Of a stretch of 43,134 nt of DNA, positions 22,031 to 31,904 are shown piece by piece. A model generated the notes under the pieces. That model saw only the letters and a program-made list of their open reading frames with translations, ran no database searches and was not told where the DNA came from. The DNA is from Roseibium sediminis (GTDB lineage: Bacteria > Pseudomonadota > Alphaproteobacteria > Rhizobiales > Stappiaceae): NCBI RefSeq assembly GCF_008711325.1, contig NZ_VXDB01000028.1, positions 1-43,134 of the forward strand. The letters run 5' to 3'. The position numbers and the translations under genes are program-made. Position 1 is the first letter of the stretch. Every line of letters begins with the position of its first letter.

Positions 22031-23488
22031 CTAGATGCCCAGGCCGCCAATACAGGCGTATTTGATGTTCAGGTAATCATCCAGCCCGTATTTTGAGCCT
22101 TCGTTGCCGATGCCACTGTCCTTGAAACCGCCGAACGGAGCAACTTCAGTGGTGATCACACCTTCGTTTACGCCCACAAGCCCGTATTCAAGGCCTTCCA
22201 TCACTCGGAAGGAGCGGCCAAGGTCACTGGTGTAGAAATAGCAGGCAAGCCCGTATTCGGTGTCATTGGCCAGCGCAATTGCTTCTTCTTCGGTTTCGAA
22301 CTTGAAGAGAACAGCAAGCGGACCGAATGTCTCTTCCCGTGCAACGCGCATGGTGGTGGATGCATTGGTGACGAGGGTTGGGGCAAAGAAAGTGCCGACA
22401 TTTCCAACGCGGGAGCCGCCGGTCTGCAGCTTGCCACCCTTATCGAGTGCATCCTTGAGATGGGCTTCTACCTTTTCCACGGCAGCTTCGTTGATGAGCG
22501 GGCCTTGGGTTACTCCAGCTTCCAGCCCGTTGCCCGGCTTCAACTCCGCTTCAATTGCGGCCGTCAGTTTTGCAGCAAAGGCGTCGTAGACACCGGACTG
22601 AACGTAAACCCGATTTGCGCACACGCAGGTCTGCCCGCTGTTGCGGAACTTGGAGGCAATGGCGCCTGCCACAGCCTTGTCCAGATCTGCATCGTCAAAC
22701 ACGATGAAGGGTGCATTGCCGCCCAGCTCCATCGATATCTTCTTCATGTGGCGACCGGCTTTCTCCGCCAGAAGCTTGCCGACGCGGGTCGAGCCCGTGA
22801 ACGTGATCTTGCGCAGCTTCGGATTTTCGCACATCTCGTCGCCAATGGCGGCAGCGTCACCGGTCACAATGTTGATCACACCCTTCGGCAGTCCGACCTT
22901 CTCCGCCATGACACCGAAGGCGAGGGCAGAGTAGGGAGTAAATTCGGAAGGCTTGATCACAATCGTGCAACCGGCAGCAAGGGCTGCCCCAAGCTTGCGG
23001 GCAATCATGGAGTTCGGGAAGTTCCACGGCGTGATTGCACCGGCAACTCCGACTGGCTCCTTGGTCACCAGCAAACGGCGATCCGCCCAGGGGGAAGGAA
23101 TTGTGTCGCCGTAGATTCGCTTGCCTTCTTCGGCATAGAAGCGGATGTACTTTACGCCAAGCGCAATCTCCCCCTTGGCTTCAGCCAAGGGTTTGCCCAT
23201 TTCCGTGGTCAAGAGGATCGCCAGATCATCGATCTGGTTCATGATTGCGTCGCAAAGCCGGTGCATATGTTCGGCGCGCGCATCGGCAGTCAGGCGTCGC
23301 CATGCTTTTTGCGCGTCATGTGCTGCTGCTATCGCGTCTGCCGTTTCTGCTCGGCCAAATTTCGGGATTTGACCGATAGCCGCACCTGTCGCCGGGTTGG
23401 TCACTGCAAGCGTATTGCCGCCTTGTGCTTCCTTCCACGAACCATTGATGAAATTGGCATTCCTCACCAGTGTCGGATCAAGCGACAT
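22031..23488 (-). CDS. gabD: NAD(P)-dependent succinate-semialdehyde dehydrogenase
   Basis: A 485-residue aldehyde dehydrogenase of full length. Motifs are ITPWNFPNSMIARK, FTGSTRVGK, the general base in MELGGN (E254), and the catalytic cysteine in GQTCVCANR (C288, with C290 two residues on, a pattern typical of GabD and linked to redox control in E. coli). It oxidises succinate semialdehyde to succinate in the last step of GABA breakdown. GABA transaminase is not in the window. GGGAG lies upstream of the start. Semialdehyde substrates other than succinate are possible, but the motifs fit GabD best. Confidence 0.9.
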   Translation of the reverse strand: MSLDPTLVRNANFINGSWKEAQGGNTLAVTNPATGAAIGQIPKFGRAETADAIAAAHDAQKAWRRLTADARAEHMHRLCDAIMNQIDDLAILLTTEMGKPLAEAKGEIALGVKYIRFYAEEGKRIYGDTIPSPWADRRLLVTKEPVGVAGAITPWNFPNSMIARKLGAALAAGCTIVIKPSEFTPYSALAFGVMAEKVGLPKGVINIVTGDAAAIGDEMCENPKLRKITFTGSTRVGKLLAEKAGRHMKKISMELGGNAPFIVFDDADLDKAVAGAIASKFRNSGQTCVCANRVYVQSGVYDAFAAKLTAAIEAELKPGNGLEAGVTQGPLINEAAVEKVEAHLKDALDKGGKLQTGGSRVGNVGTFFAPTLVTNASTTMRVAREETFGPLAVLFKFETEEEAIALANDTEYGLACYFYTSDLGRSFRVMEGLEYGLVGVNEGVITTEVAPFGGFKDSGIGNEGSKYGLDDYLNIKYACIGGLGI

Positions 23489-23626
23489 TCTTCACTCCCG
23501 TGCCTTGTCACAAGCCCAGCGGCTTTGTGATCACATTATCTGACTAAAGTGATAGGCGGGGGACAATAAGTTCGCAAGGTCGAAAGCAAAGGAAAGATTG
23601 TTCCTGTCGCTTTGCCGCAGATGCAA

Positions 23627-24016
23627 TCAGGTGAGGTCGTCTACCTGAGCTTTAAGGCGGGCGAGTTCTTCAGTCAGGGTGGCAGCCTGTTTCAGAACCT
23701 TGTCCAGGGATTGGCGCAGCAATTCGATTTCGCTCGCCGTTTCATCCATCACAGGCGAGGCACCGCGCCCAACGAGCAGCCACGTGGGGCTGACATTCAG
23801 CAATCCTGCGAGCAAGACCAGCTTGTTTGAGCGTGGTTCCGAACGATCGCTTTCCCAGCCCTGAAGGGTTGACGACTTCACGCCAAGCCGTCTGGCAAGC
23901 TGCGCCGTCGATAGTCCGGTAGCATCACGAGCCCGGCAAATGCGTTCTCCGATTGTGTAGTCGCTGCACTCAGTCATGCCGGTCTCTGGTAACTCCTTCA
24001 GATAGGTTATGTTCAT
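23627..24016 (-). CDS. XRE family transcriptional regulator
   Basis: A 129-residue protein with a helix-turn-helix of the Cro/C1 type (about residues 19-76; IGERICRARDATGLSTAQLA, GVKSSTLQGWESDRSEPRSN) and a C-terminal coiled coil (~95-129; EIELLRQSLDKVLKQ..) likely for dimerisation. The start at 24016 has GGAG 7 bases upstream; an ATG 13 codons later lacks a well-placed site. It sits alone between tamB and gabD, all on the minus strand, and is about 140 bases from each. Its targets are not known. Similar small regulators are common single genes in Hyphomicrobiales, so it need not be of phage origin. Confidence 0.85.
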   Translation of the reverse strand: MNITYLKELPETGMTECSDYTIGERICRARDATGLSTAQLARRLGVKSSTLQGWESDRSEPRSNKLVLLAGLLNVSPTWLLVGRGASPVMDETASEIELLRQSLDKVLKQAATLTEELARLKAQVDDLT

Positions 24017-24163
24017 CCCTAGTCTCCACACTCGGTTCGGAGTTTCAAGCCTTCGGTCGTGAATGCCACCCTTGCATGTCGTGTAGCTGCGCTGCAACCG
24101 CAGTGTCGGACCTGCGCAAGGTAATGACGGACATGGGGCATGCCATGGAGCAAATTGACAGCG

Positions 24164-27100
24164 TCAATACTCTCTTTCAAAGAAGATACCGGCTTTCGAG
24201 GAGCCGTCGGCCCCAACTTCGCCGCGCAACTTGAGGCCCCGGTCAAGATCGATGTCGACCTGAACACGGCTGGAGTCCGACCCGGTCCCCTGTTCCACCC
24301 CGAGATAAATATTCTCGTTGATGTACTTGCCGACAGATACCGATGTTTCGCCATCGCTATCCGTGTTGATGTCGATTGCATCGAGCCCCAAGGAACGGCG
24401 GATCTGCGCCAGTGGGCCATTGTCGCTGCCGCCTGTCAGAGTGCGAATGGCAGCTGCAAGCTGAGCTACCTGTATCGCCGAAAGATTGCCGACGCTCTTC
24501 CCGAATAGCAGGAGCGCGAGAACTTCGTCCTGAGGACGTTCTGGAGACGAGGTGAAGGAGATTTCCGGATCGCTGGCCTCGCCGGACACGCGGACGTTGA
24601 TCTGGGTGCTGGCCACGGTGGTTGTGGCCACGAAATTGATCACGGGCGTAAAGGATCCGGAGAAGGTGGCAGTGCCGGTCGAAAACAGCATCCGGCGTGT
24701 CAGGATGTCCAGTTGTCCACGGCGTAGATTGAAAGCGCCGACGGCTTGCGGATTGTCGGTGGTCCCGGCAATTCTCAAATTGCCTTCCAGCTCGGCATCA
24801 AGGCCGCGGCCGCGAACAAAAATGCGCCCCGGAGCTGACACTGTCACATCGAGACGAGGAGGGGCGTTGCGTCTCTCGCGTGCCTTTGCATCGGGTTTCT
24901 CACCGCCCATTTCCTCGAACTGCCTTTGTACCGCAGAGGGGGCGTTGACGTGTTGAATGGCAACGGGTGAAACGGCCCCGGACAGGTTTTCGGGGATTGA
25001 GATATCTGCGCGGTTTATCAGAATGTTGCCTTGAACCAGAGCGGAAGCCACAGCGCTCGCGAGCGGGCCTTTGAGGCTGATCTGGGAGTTCACGGTCGCC
25101 GCAAGCAGGCCGGGTTGGAGATAGCGTCCATCCCGAATGGTTGCCGTCAAATCAGCGGGCATTCCGTCACCTAGGCCGACACTTCCCGATGCGGACAAGC
25201 TGCCGCCGGTGGAGAGGTTGGCCGTTACGGAATTTACCGCAATTCCGTCCTGCGTGACGCGAATGCCACCGGCGACGTCCTGCAGCTTCATGCCGTTGGC
25301 AAGGCTGGTGACGGTGACGGTGGCCGGTTTGACATCGAGTGCATAGGCCGGTGCCTTTGCATTGCCGCTAACTGATCCCGAGACGGTAAATGCCCCGACT
25401 GCGGAAAGGCTTGCCTGCGTGAGCGGTTTTCTCAAGCTGGCGAGAGGAATCGAGCCGTTCACGGACAGATTTAGCGGCTGTGGGGCGGTCAGGCCGACGG
25501 TGCCATTGGCGGCCAGCTTCAATCCATCTGAGCCGGAGATAGATGTTTGCTGTGTGACCTTGTTGTCCGCCAGCTTTCCGGAAGACGAAAGCGCCAGTGG
25601 CGAAAGCCCGTTTTGCTTCAGCGGTGTTGCCGTCAGGCCCGCGCCGGAAATCGTCCAGCTGGCCACGGGAGCGCTCGTGCTGCCTTGCGCCTGAACTGTT
25701 CCGTCGAGCGTCCCTGCAAGGCCGAGGCCCGGACTGAAAGCGTTCGCAAGGGCAATTGGAATCTGCTTGAGTTTCGCATCCACATTCAGCGTGTCACTGA
25801 CACGGCCCGACAAGACGAGCTGCCCGCTTCCAAGGGCCAAGGCCAGGGGCGAAATGGTGGTTGTGCCTGCTTGCTGGACGATCTTTGTCGGTGCAGCCAG
25901 GCTGGTCTTCAATCCCTCGAAACTGCCCCGAAACTCTTTCAGGTCGAGCTCGATACCATCCTCGATCGCGGCAAGGTTGGCCTTGGCGGAAAGGCCGTCG
26001 CCTGAGTTGCCGGAATAAAGCTGAACCTTTGCGGCGAGAGCCGTTGTGGACGGACCGGGTTCTGCCGTGACAACAGCGGAGTGGATCGCCTGTGATCCTG
26101 CAAAGATGTCGGTCGCCTGAATGTGGGCCCGCAAGGTGGTCGGATCAATCGGGGTCGGAACGGTGGCATCAAGCGAGAGCTTGGCGACGGAGTTGTCGAT
26201 AATGTCCAGTCCATTCCCGCGCAGGGACACCTTGATCTGATGCTCCCCTTCCTGGACACCGGCAACGATCTTGCCGGTCAACGTCCCGCCGATCTCTGTC
26301 AGCAGCAGCGGAGAAAGCTCACTCAGGTTTTCCGCTGTGATGGTCAGTTCCCCGTCAAGGGTTTCAACCGCGCGTGCCATGTCCGTGATCTTGAACTGGC
26401 CTTCCGCCCTGTTAGCGCCAAGGCTTGCCAGAATCGGGCTGATCGCGGTGGCTTCACCGGACTGTTCCACATCAGCCTTGACCTTGAGGGGAAGCTCTCC
26501 CAACAGGCCGCCGATATCAAAGGATCCTGTCGGCTTGTCGCGCGACAGGTGGGTTTTGGCGTTCAGTTCGAAGTCGGTGAGGGGCGTACCGGACAGGACG
26601 ATCCGGTTTGATTGCGCCTTTGCGTCCAGATCAGGTTCGCTCACCAGACCAGAGGCATCGGCTTCGAAATCAATTGAGCCGCCAAGTTGCGGATCTATGC
26701 GCGACAGGTCAGAAAGCTGGCCTTTCAGGTTCAGGGACAGCTGATCCTTGTCGATATGCCCGGAAAAGGCAGACGAAAGTGCATCGCCGGATACAGACAC
26801 GGACTCAAGATCTAGTCGGTCGGGACCGCTGACGCCAAGGGCGGCGCTGACATGGGTCCGGCTACCAAGAATGCCGTCGACTTGGGCAAATCCGGATTTG
26901 ACATCATGGCCTGTCAGGTCAATCCGCGCCTTGAATGTCTTGTCTTGCGGCCAGGCGTTCGCCTCAAACCTCCCGCCAATGGCACCGGCAAGCGTCTGTC
27001 CTGAAAGGGCGTTGAATGCGGAGAGGTCTGCTATTCTTAGTTTGCCGCTCACATCCGCCTGATTCGGCGTGAAGACAAGGCTTGTCAGGTCGACGGTTGC

Positions 27101-28552
27101 AAGGTTGCTGGTCAGACGTGCAGTTGCCAGATTGACGGATTCGGTCTCTGTTTCCAAAGTGCCATCGACATCCAGCTTGAGACTGCCGTCAAAGGTCGGC
27201 AGGTCAATACCGTCCACTTTCAAGCCGTCGACAGCTGCGTTGATCTTGATCGGAGAAACAACACCCTCGCTAGACACGGCGGCCCCCTTGCCGGAGGCAA
27301 CGAGTGTTGCTGATTGATAGCGGGCTTCCGCCAGAACAAGCGTATCGGACTGCATGTCGACTGACCAGTTGAGGTCTGACAACGCCCCCTTGGCCAGAAC
27401 GCCGAGGCGTAGCGGCCCGAAAGTAATGTCGCGATCCGCAAGCTGCAGCGCGATCAGCGCGCCTTCGCCTGCAGAAATCTCCGAAAAGACCTTGGCTTCA
27501 AGGGCTTGGGTGTTCGCGTTGAAGGCACCGTCCCCCTTTAGTTTCACCGTCTGGGTCGACAGGTTGACATTACCGCTGACAGGCAGGAATTCCGGCGTCA
27601 GGGCCACTTTGCCCTTGGCCATGGTGGTGCCGAGGAGAAATGCGGAAAACGCAGGCGGCGCCAGCGGTTCCAGTTCTCCGGACAGGTCGAAATCGACGTC
27701 ATAGCCGCTGGTCGTTTCGCCGATGCGGCCGGTTCCGTAGGCTGTCTTTCGCCCATCCAGCGCGATTTCGAGTTGGGCGGCCCAGTCCTCGACAGGACCG
27801 CTGCCGGACAGCGAGATATCCAGCGCCGGAAGCCCTTCCATCTGTGCGAGGGCGGCAATGAGGCCGCCACGCGGCTCATGGACATCGAGGTCAAAAGAGA
27901 GAACGCGATCCGAAGGCACAAAGGTCGCCTTGGCGGCAATGCTGCCATCGATGCCGTCGTTACGGGCCAGAGAAAGGTCACCGGTAACGGCCAGAGGGGA
28001 CGGCACTGCAGTTGCCTTGGCCCTGACCTCAAATGACAGGGGCTCGCCTGCAAAACTTTCGCCGATGTCGAGTGTTCTCACCAACAGGGAATCGAGTTGC
28101 AGTTTAAGCCCAAGAGGAAGCGTATCCGGGGTGGCTGTTTCGTCTTCAAACGACGGAGCCTCGTCCGGCGAAGGCAGGGGCGGGCGGGCAACTGCGATCT
28201 GGCCTGCTTCGATGGAAGCAACATGAACCGTCCTGCTGAAGAGCTTCAGGGGCGACCACGACACGCCGAGGGTGTCGATATCAAGCCAGATGCCGTTCTT
28301 GTCGCCAACCTCCAGACCAGCCAGCTGAATGTCGCTCAGTCCCGGGCTGACCTTCAGGCTCTCAAGGGTGACGGAGCGCGCCTGATCAGAGGCGAGCGAG
28401 CTGATGAGCCCTGCCGTTGTTTTCTGGCCGTAGGGAAATTGCAGAAAGACGACCAGCATTCCAATCGCCACGACAGGCAGCAGAATGGCCGCAGCAAAAA
28501 GCCAGAGAAGGCCTTTGAAAACAGGCTTAAAGAACAGACGCAAGAATTTCAT
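24164..28552 (-). CDS. tamB: TamB, inner-membrane-anchored translocation/lipid transport protein
   Basis: A protein of about 1462 residues. One N-terminal membrane anchor (about 15-38, LLWLFAAAILLPVVAIGMLVVF) is followed by a very long repetitive beta region with few Cys or Trp and, at the end (~1200-1462), the conserved TamB/DUF490 domain (PQAVGAFNLRRGQLDIL, SSPERPQDEVLALLLFGKS, and a C-terminal FEREY). TamB spans the periplasm as a hydrophobic groove and works with TamA in outer-membrane assembly or phospholipid transport. tamA lies just upstream (28 bases), forming the usual tamAB operon. The ATG at 28552 is used; a GTG two codons earlier is equally possible, and neither has a clear ribosome binding site, which suggests translation coupled to tamA. 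Confidence 0.93.
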   Translation of the reverse strand: MKFLRLFFKPVFKGLLWLFAAAILLPVVAIGMLVVFLQFPYGQKTTAGLISSLASDQARSVTLESLKVSPGLSDIQLAGLEVGDKNGIWLDIDTLGVSWSPLKLFSRTVHVASIEAGQIAVARPPLPSPDEAPSFEDETATPDTLPLGLKLQLDSLLVRTLDIGESFAGEPLSFEVRAKATAVPSPLAVTGDLSLARNDGIDGSIAAKATFVPSDRVLSFDLDVHEPRGGLIAALAQMEGLPALDISLSGSGPVEDWAAQLEIALDGRKTAYGTGRIGETTSGYDVDFDLSGELEPLAPPAFSAFLLGTTMAKGKVALTPEFLPVSGNVNLSTQTVKLKGDGAFNANTQALEAKVFSEISAGEGALIALQLADRDITFGPLRLGVLAKGALSDLNWSVDMQSDTLVLAEARYQSATLVASGKGAAVSSEGVVSPIKINAAVDGLKVDGIDLPTFDGSLKLDVDGTLETETESVNLATARLTSNLATVDLTSLVFTPNQADVSGKLRIADLSAFNALSGQTLAGAIGGRFEANAWPQDKTFKARIDLTGHDVKSGFAQVDGILGSRTHVSAALGVSGPDRLDLESVSVSGDALSSAFSGHIDKDQLSLNLKGQLSDLSRIDPQLGGSIDFEADASGLVSEPDLDAKAQSNRIVLSGTPLTDFELNAKTHLSRDKPTGSFDIGGLLGELPLKVKADVEQSGEATAISPILASLGANRAEGQFKITDMARAVETLDGELTITAENLSELSPLLLTEIGGTLTGKIVAGVQEGEHQIKVSLRGNGLDIIDNSVAKLSLDATVPTPIDPTTLRAHIQATDIFAGSQAIHSAVVTAEPGPSTTALAAKVQLYSGNSGDGLSAKANLAAIEDGIELDLKEFRGSFEGLKTSLAAPTKIVQQAGTTTISPLALALGSGQLVLSGRVSDTLNVDAKLKQIPIALANAFSPGLGLAGTLDGTVQAQGSTSAPVASWTISGAGLTATPLKQNGLSPLALSSSGKLADNKVTQQTSISGSDGLKLAANGTVGLTAPQPLNLSVNGSIPLASLRKPLTQASLSAVGAFTVSGSVSGNAKAPAYALDVKPATVTVTSLANGMKLQDVAGGIRVTQDGIAVNSVTANLSTGGSLSASGSVGLGDGMPADLTATIRDGRYLQPGLLAATVNSQISLKGPLASAVASALVQGNILINRADISIPENLSGAVSPVAIQHVNAPSAVQRQFEEMGGEKPDAKARERRNAPPRLDVTVSAPGRIFVRGRGLDAELEGNLRIAGTTDNPQAVGAFNLRRGQLDILTRRMLFSTGTATFSGSFTPVINFVATTTVASTQINVRVSGEASDPEISFTSSPERPQDEVLALLLFGKSVGNLSAIQVAQLAAAIRTLTGGSDNGPLAQIRRSLGLDAIDINTDSDGETSVSVGKYINENIYLGVEQGTGSDSSRVQVDIDLDRGLKLRGEVGADGSSKAGIFFEREY

Positions 28553-28580
28553 GACCACGGGCCGAAAGGAATCAAGGGTG

Positions 28581-30593
28581 TCAGAAGGCCTGACTTAAAC
28601 CTACATATAGGGCGAAATCTGGATCGTCCTTGCCCGGGTCAAGCGGAATGGCCGCATCGACACGCAGGGGACCGATCGGCGTGAAGTAGCGGATACCCGC
28701 ACCAACCCCGATCTTGAACGGTTCGGAAAAGTCCGGAACCTCGTCTTCATAGGCGTTACCGGCGTCCACAAAGCCGACGATGCCAATGGTGTCGGTGACC
28801 TTGATCCGGACCTCGCCAGAGAGTTCAACCAGCGACCGGCCGCCGACAATCTCGCCGTTCACCCGCGGGCCGACATTGCGATAGGCATAACCGCGGATCG
28901 ATCCGCCGCCGCCTGCAATGAAACGCCGGTTGGCTGGAATATCCTGAATGTCCGGCCCTATAACGCTGCCGGCTGAGACCTTGCCTGCCAGGACAAAGCG
29001 TTTCGCGTCATCAAGGGCGACATAGCTGGACGCTGTTCCGCGCACGAACAGCATGGCGTTTTGCTGAAGCGTGTCATAGGCGGGCTCAATGGCGATGACA
29101 CTGAAAATACCCTTGGTCGGGTTCAGCTTGTCGTCACGCGTGTCCCAGGTCAGGTCGCCGGGTGTGCTGACCAGAAGATAGTCGGAATTCCCGAAGACAT
29201 CTTCCTCGTTTGCATAGGTGACAGCAGCACCGAGACGTCCGTTCAGCTGTTCGCTGAACCGGCGATGGTAATAGGCATCGTAGGTCACCCAGCGACTGGT
29301 ATAGGCATCCGGGTTTTCCTGTTTTGCCGTCAGGCTTGTCGTGAACTTCGTCAGCGGACCGAAGGCGCCGGGCTTTTCGAAGGCAACACGGGCCGAATAT
29401 TCCATCTGGCCGATGTCATTGTTTCCGATCCGTCCGACCGATCCTTCAACGGACAAAAGCTCGCCTCGACCGAAAAGGTTCCGGCGGCGCCAATAGGCCT
29501 CCAGACCAACACCTTCCGAACTGGACCAAGAAGCCCCGGCACCGATCACATGGCGCTTGCGCTCGGTGACTTCGATCGTGACGGGCAGAGAACCGTCGGG
29601 GCCGACTTCATCGCCTTCGACAAAGCGAACAGAGCCGAAAATGCCGAGTTCATTGAGTCGCTTGCGCGCCTTTTCTAATTCTTCGGGTGAATAGCGCGCG
29701 CCTTCCGGCAGCATCGCATAGGTCGCCACGAAATCGGGATCTGTAACTTCGGTTCCCGATACAGAGACGGGGCCGAAATGCGCCTGTGATCCGGGAACGA
29801 CCTTGAGCGTTACATCAAGGGTTTTTGTCGCATGGTCGGCAACAATGATGCGTTCCGCGATCCGGGCCTTGGGGTAGCCCTGATCGCGCAGATCGGTCGT
29901 CAGGCGGCCCTCGGCCGTGCGGACTTCGCCAGACTTGGCGATCGCACCAGGGCGCAGGCCCCAATCGGCAGCGCTCTGCGGCAGATCGGGCTGCGCTCCG
30001 TCCGGGCTTTCATACTGGATGGAGACATCGCCGAACTGGAACTGCGGTCCGGGATCAACGGAAACGGCGACCTTTGCAGGAGAGGCGCCAGGAACACTTC
30101 CGGTTTCAAGAGCGGTTTCAAGCGGCGTGCCGTTGAGACGGATGTTCACCGTGCCGCCGTAATAGCCTTCCGAATAAAGCTGGCCGATCAGTCGCTCGCG
30201 ATCCGACAGGGCGCGCGAAATCATGCCGGCAACGCCGGACGGCGGCGTCTCGACCTGCGAAACAAGACCAGAACGGGAGCGCAGGGTCTCTTCCAGTCCC
30301 GAGTCTGCTGTGCCCGTCACAGTCAGGTCCGCGGTATAGGCAAACGGATCTTCAACCGCTGGGGTCTCGTCCCGATCGGGCTCGAAAAACTTCAGTCCGA
30401 AGATCTCGAAGGCATGCGCCGGGCTGGAAGGGACGGAAAAGGCGAGAAAGAGCGCAGTTCCTGCCAGCAACACCGATTTTGCGAGACGGGAGGCCGACTG
30501 TTTCGTGCGTTCGGAAAGCACAGCAATACCGTTCCGGCAAAAGCTCTCGCGATTGCCGGTCGAAACGCTCAATTCCGACGGTCTACTCTTCAC
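28581..30593 (-). CDS. tamA: TamA, outer-membrane Omp85 family protein
   Basis: A 670-residue protein. The signal peptide ends at PAHA (about residue 61) after a long N-terminal stretch. Three POTRA-like domains follow (~85-345), then a 16-strand Omp85 barrel with the lid-lock motif GGGGSIRGYAYRNVGP and a C-terminal Phe (GLSQAF) as assembly signal. TamA inserts into the outer membrane and pairs with TamB. The start is uncertain: the GTG at 30593 gives an unusually long signal region, and a GTG at 30521 would give a more typical one of about 37 residues. It has a 250-base upstream region up to folD, where its promoter should lie. Confidence 0.93.
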   Translation of the reverse strand: MKSRPSELSVSTGNRESFCRNGIAVLSERTKQSASRLAKSVLLAGTALFLAFSVPSSPAHAFEIFGLKFFEPDRDETPAVEDPFAYTADLTVTGTADSGLEETLRSRSGLVSQVETPPSGVAGMISRALSDRERLIGQLYSEGYYGGTVNIRLNGTPLETALETGSVPGASPAKVAVSVDPGPQFQFGDVSIQYESPDGAQPDLPQSAADWGLRPGAIAKSGEVRTAEGRLTTDLRDQGYPKARIAERIIVADHATKTLDVTLKVVPGSQAHFGPVSVSGTEVTDPDFVATYAMLPEGARYSPEELEKARKRLNELGIFGSVRFVEGDEVGPDGSLPVTIEVTERKRHVIGAGASWSSSEGVGLEAYWRRRNLFGRGELLSVEGSVGRIGNNDIGQMEYSARVAFEKPGAFGPLTKFTTSLTAKQENPDAYTSRWVTYDAYYHRRFSEQLNGRLGAAVTYANEEDVFGNSDYLLVSTPGDLTWDTRDDKLNPTKGIFSVIAIEPAYDTLQQNAMLFVRGTASSYVALDDAKRFVLAGKVSAGSVIGPDIQDIPANRRFIAGGGGSIRGYAYRNVGPRVNGEIVGGRSLVELSGEVRIKVTDTIGIVGFVDAGNAYEDEVPDFSEPFKIGVGAGIRYFTPIGPLRVDAAIPLDPGKDDPDFALYVGLSQAF

Positions 30594-30772
30594 TCACTGC
30601 CGCCTGTACACGGGTTGGCTCCATCCCCGCCTGCATCGCAGGCAATCATGGCACTATAAAGTGTGTGCCCTGAAAAATCCCTATCAGAAATCGTAGGGAT
30701 TGAGCGTTAAAAATCTCTGTTACCCGAGCGTTTGTAACGTCCGTGGGAAAAATTGCCAAAATGACGCAGCGG

Positions 30773-30809
30773 AAAAAATGGAGCCCGACCGGCACAGGTT
30801 CGAGCTCCA
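30773..30809 (-). terminator. folD terminator
   Basis: On the minus strand TGGAGC..GCTCCA closes a 19-base loop and is followed by TTTTTT, 34 bases after the folD stop. Confidence 0.75.
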
Positions 30810-30842
30810 TGAATCATCACTATTGTAACCCGCAAAGGGCGA

Positions 30843-31754
30843 TCAGAAGATCGGCTCAGCTTCCGGCAAGCCGAGCTGACGGCGGGCGGCGGTGACCGTG
30901 TTGGCCATCAACATGGCAATGGTCATCGGTCCGACACCGCCGGGAACCGGCGTGATGGCACCAGCGTGGGCCGCAGCTTCTTCGTAGGCAACGTCGCCGA
31001 CGAGGCGGGACTTGCCTTCGCCCTTTTCCGGTGTGGGAACGCGGTTGATACCCACATCAATGACCGTTGCACCCGGCTTGATCCAGTCGCCCCTGACCAT
31101 TTCCGGGCGACCAACAGCTGCGACCACGATGTCTGCAGCGCGGACGACATCCGGCAGGTCCTTCGTACGGCTGTGGGCGATGGTGACCGTGCAGCTTTCC
31201 TGAAGCAGCAAGCTGGCCATCGGCTTGCCGACGATGTTGGAGCGACCAACAACCACCGCGGTCTTGCCGGACAGGTCCGTGCCAAGTGCGCGCTTGATCA
31301 GCACGAGACTGCCGGCAGGCGTGCAGGGAACAAGGGCGGACGAGCGTTCACCGGCAGTGAGAAGCCCGACATTGATCGGATGGAAGCCGTCGACGTCTTT
31401 TTCCGGCTTGATGAGGTTCAGAACCTTGCTCTCGTCGATATGACCGGGGAGAGGCAGCTGAACCAGAATGCCGTGAATGGCCTTGTCCTCGTTCAGGCTC
31501 TGGACAAGGGCAAGCAAATCGGATTCCGAGGTTTCTGCCGCGAGCGCGTGCTTGACTGAGTGAAAGCCGCAGGCCTCTGCCGTCTTCTGCTTGTTGCGAA
31601 CGTAGACCTGGCTGGCAGGGTCTTCACCAACGATGACGACAGCAAGTCCGGGGCGGGTGCCGTGATTGTCCAGGAGGTCTTTCGACCGGCGGGTAATCTC
31701 TTCGCGAACGGACTCGGCAACCGCTTTTCCGTCAATGACTTGTGCTGTTGTCAT
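30843..31754 (-). CDS. folD: FolD, methylenetetrahydrofolate dehydrogenase/cyclohydrolase
   Basis: A 303-residue bifunctional enzyme that converts 5,10-methylene-THF to 10-formyl-THF in two steps, with NADP. Key residues are visible: Y51 and K55 in [24 protein letters not shown] (~96-105), D122 in KDVDGFHP, the NADP-binding [11 protein letters not shown] and the C-terminal [15 protein letters not shown]. The start at 31754 gives the family-standard length and has AGGGAAC just upstream; the frame is open further upstream but that part is not conserved. The enzyme could handle one-carbon units from the methylated-amine genes some 4 kb away, though it is a housekeeping enzyme in any case. Confidence 0.96.
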   Translation of the reverse strand: MTTAQVIDGKAVAESVREEITRRSKDLLDNHGTRPGLAVVIVGEDPASQVYVRNKQKTAEACGFHSVKHALAAETSESDLLALVQSLNEDKAIHGILVQLPLPGHIDESKVLNLIKPEKDVDGFHPINVGLLTAGERSSALVPCTPAGSLVLIKRALGTDLSGKTAVVVGRSNIVGKPMASLLLQESCTVTIAHSRTKDLPDVVRAADIVVAAVGRPEMVRGDWIKPGATVIDVGINRVPTPEKGEGKSRLVGDVAYEEAAAHAGAITPVPGGVGPMTIAMLMANTVTAARRQLGLPEAEPIF

Positions 31755-31820
31755 GTTCCCTGCCTGCTTTCGGTTTCGGGTGGAGGAGGATGTGAGCCTG
31801 TCTATAGAGGCCATGCTTCG

Positions 31821-31851
31821 GCAGGAAAAGACGATTTGCGTCTTTTCCTGC
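31821..31851. promoter_or_regulatory. Perfect 13-bp hairpin in the folD leader
   Basis: GCAGGAAAAGACG-ATTTG-CGTCTTTTCCTGC: arms of 13 bases with no mismatch and a 5-base loop, between the epimerase stop and the folD start. No T-run follows on either strand, so it is not a standard terminator. It could be a processing, attenuation or protein-binding site. Confidence 0.5.
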
Positions 31852-31904
31852 TGCACTTTCGTCATCAACGCGTTTTGATGAGGGTCTTGTGGGGTGTTGT
31901 GCCC

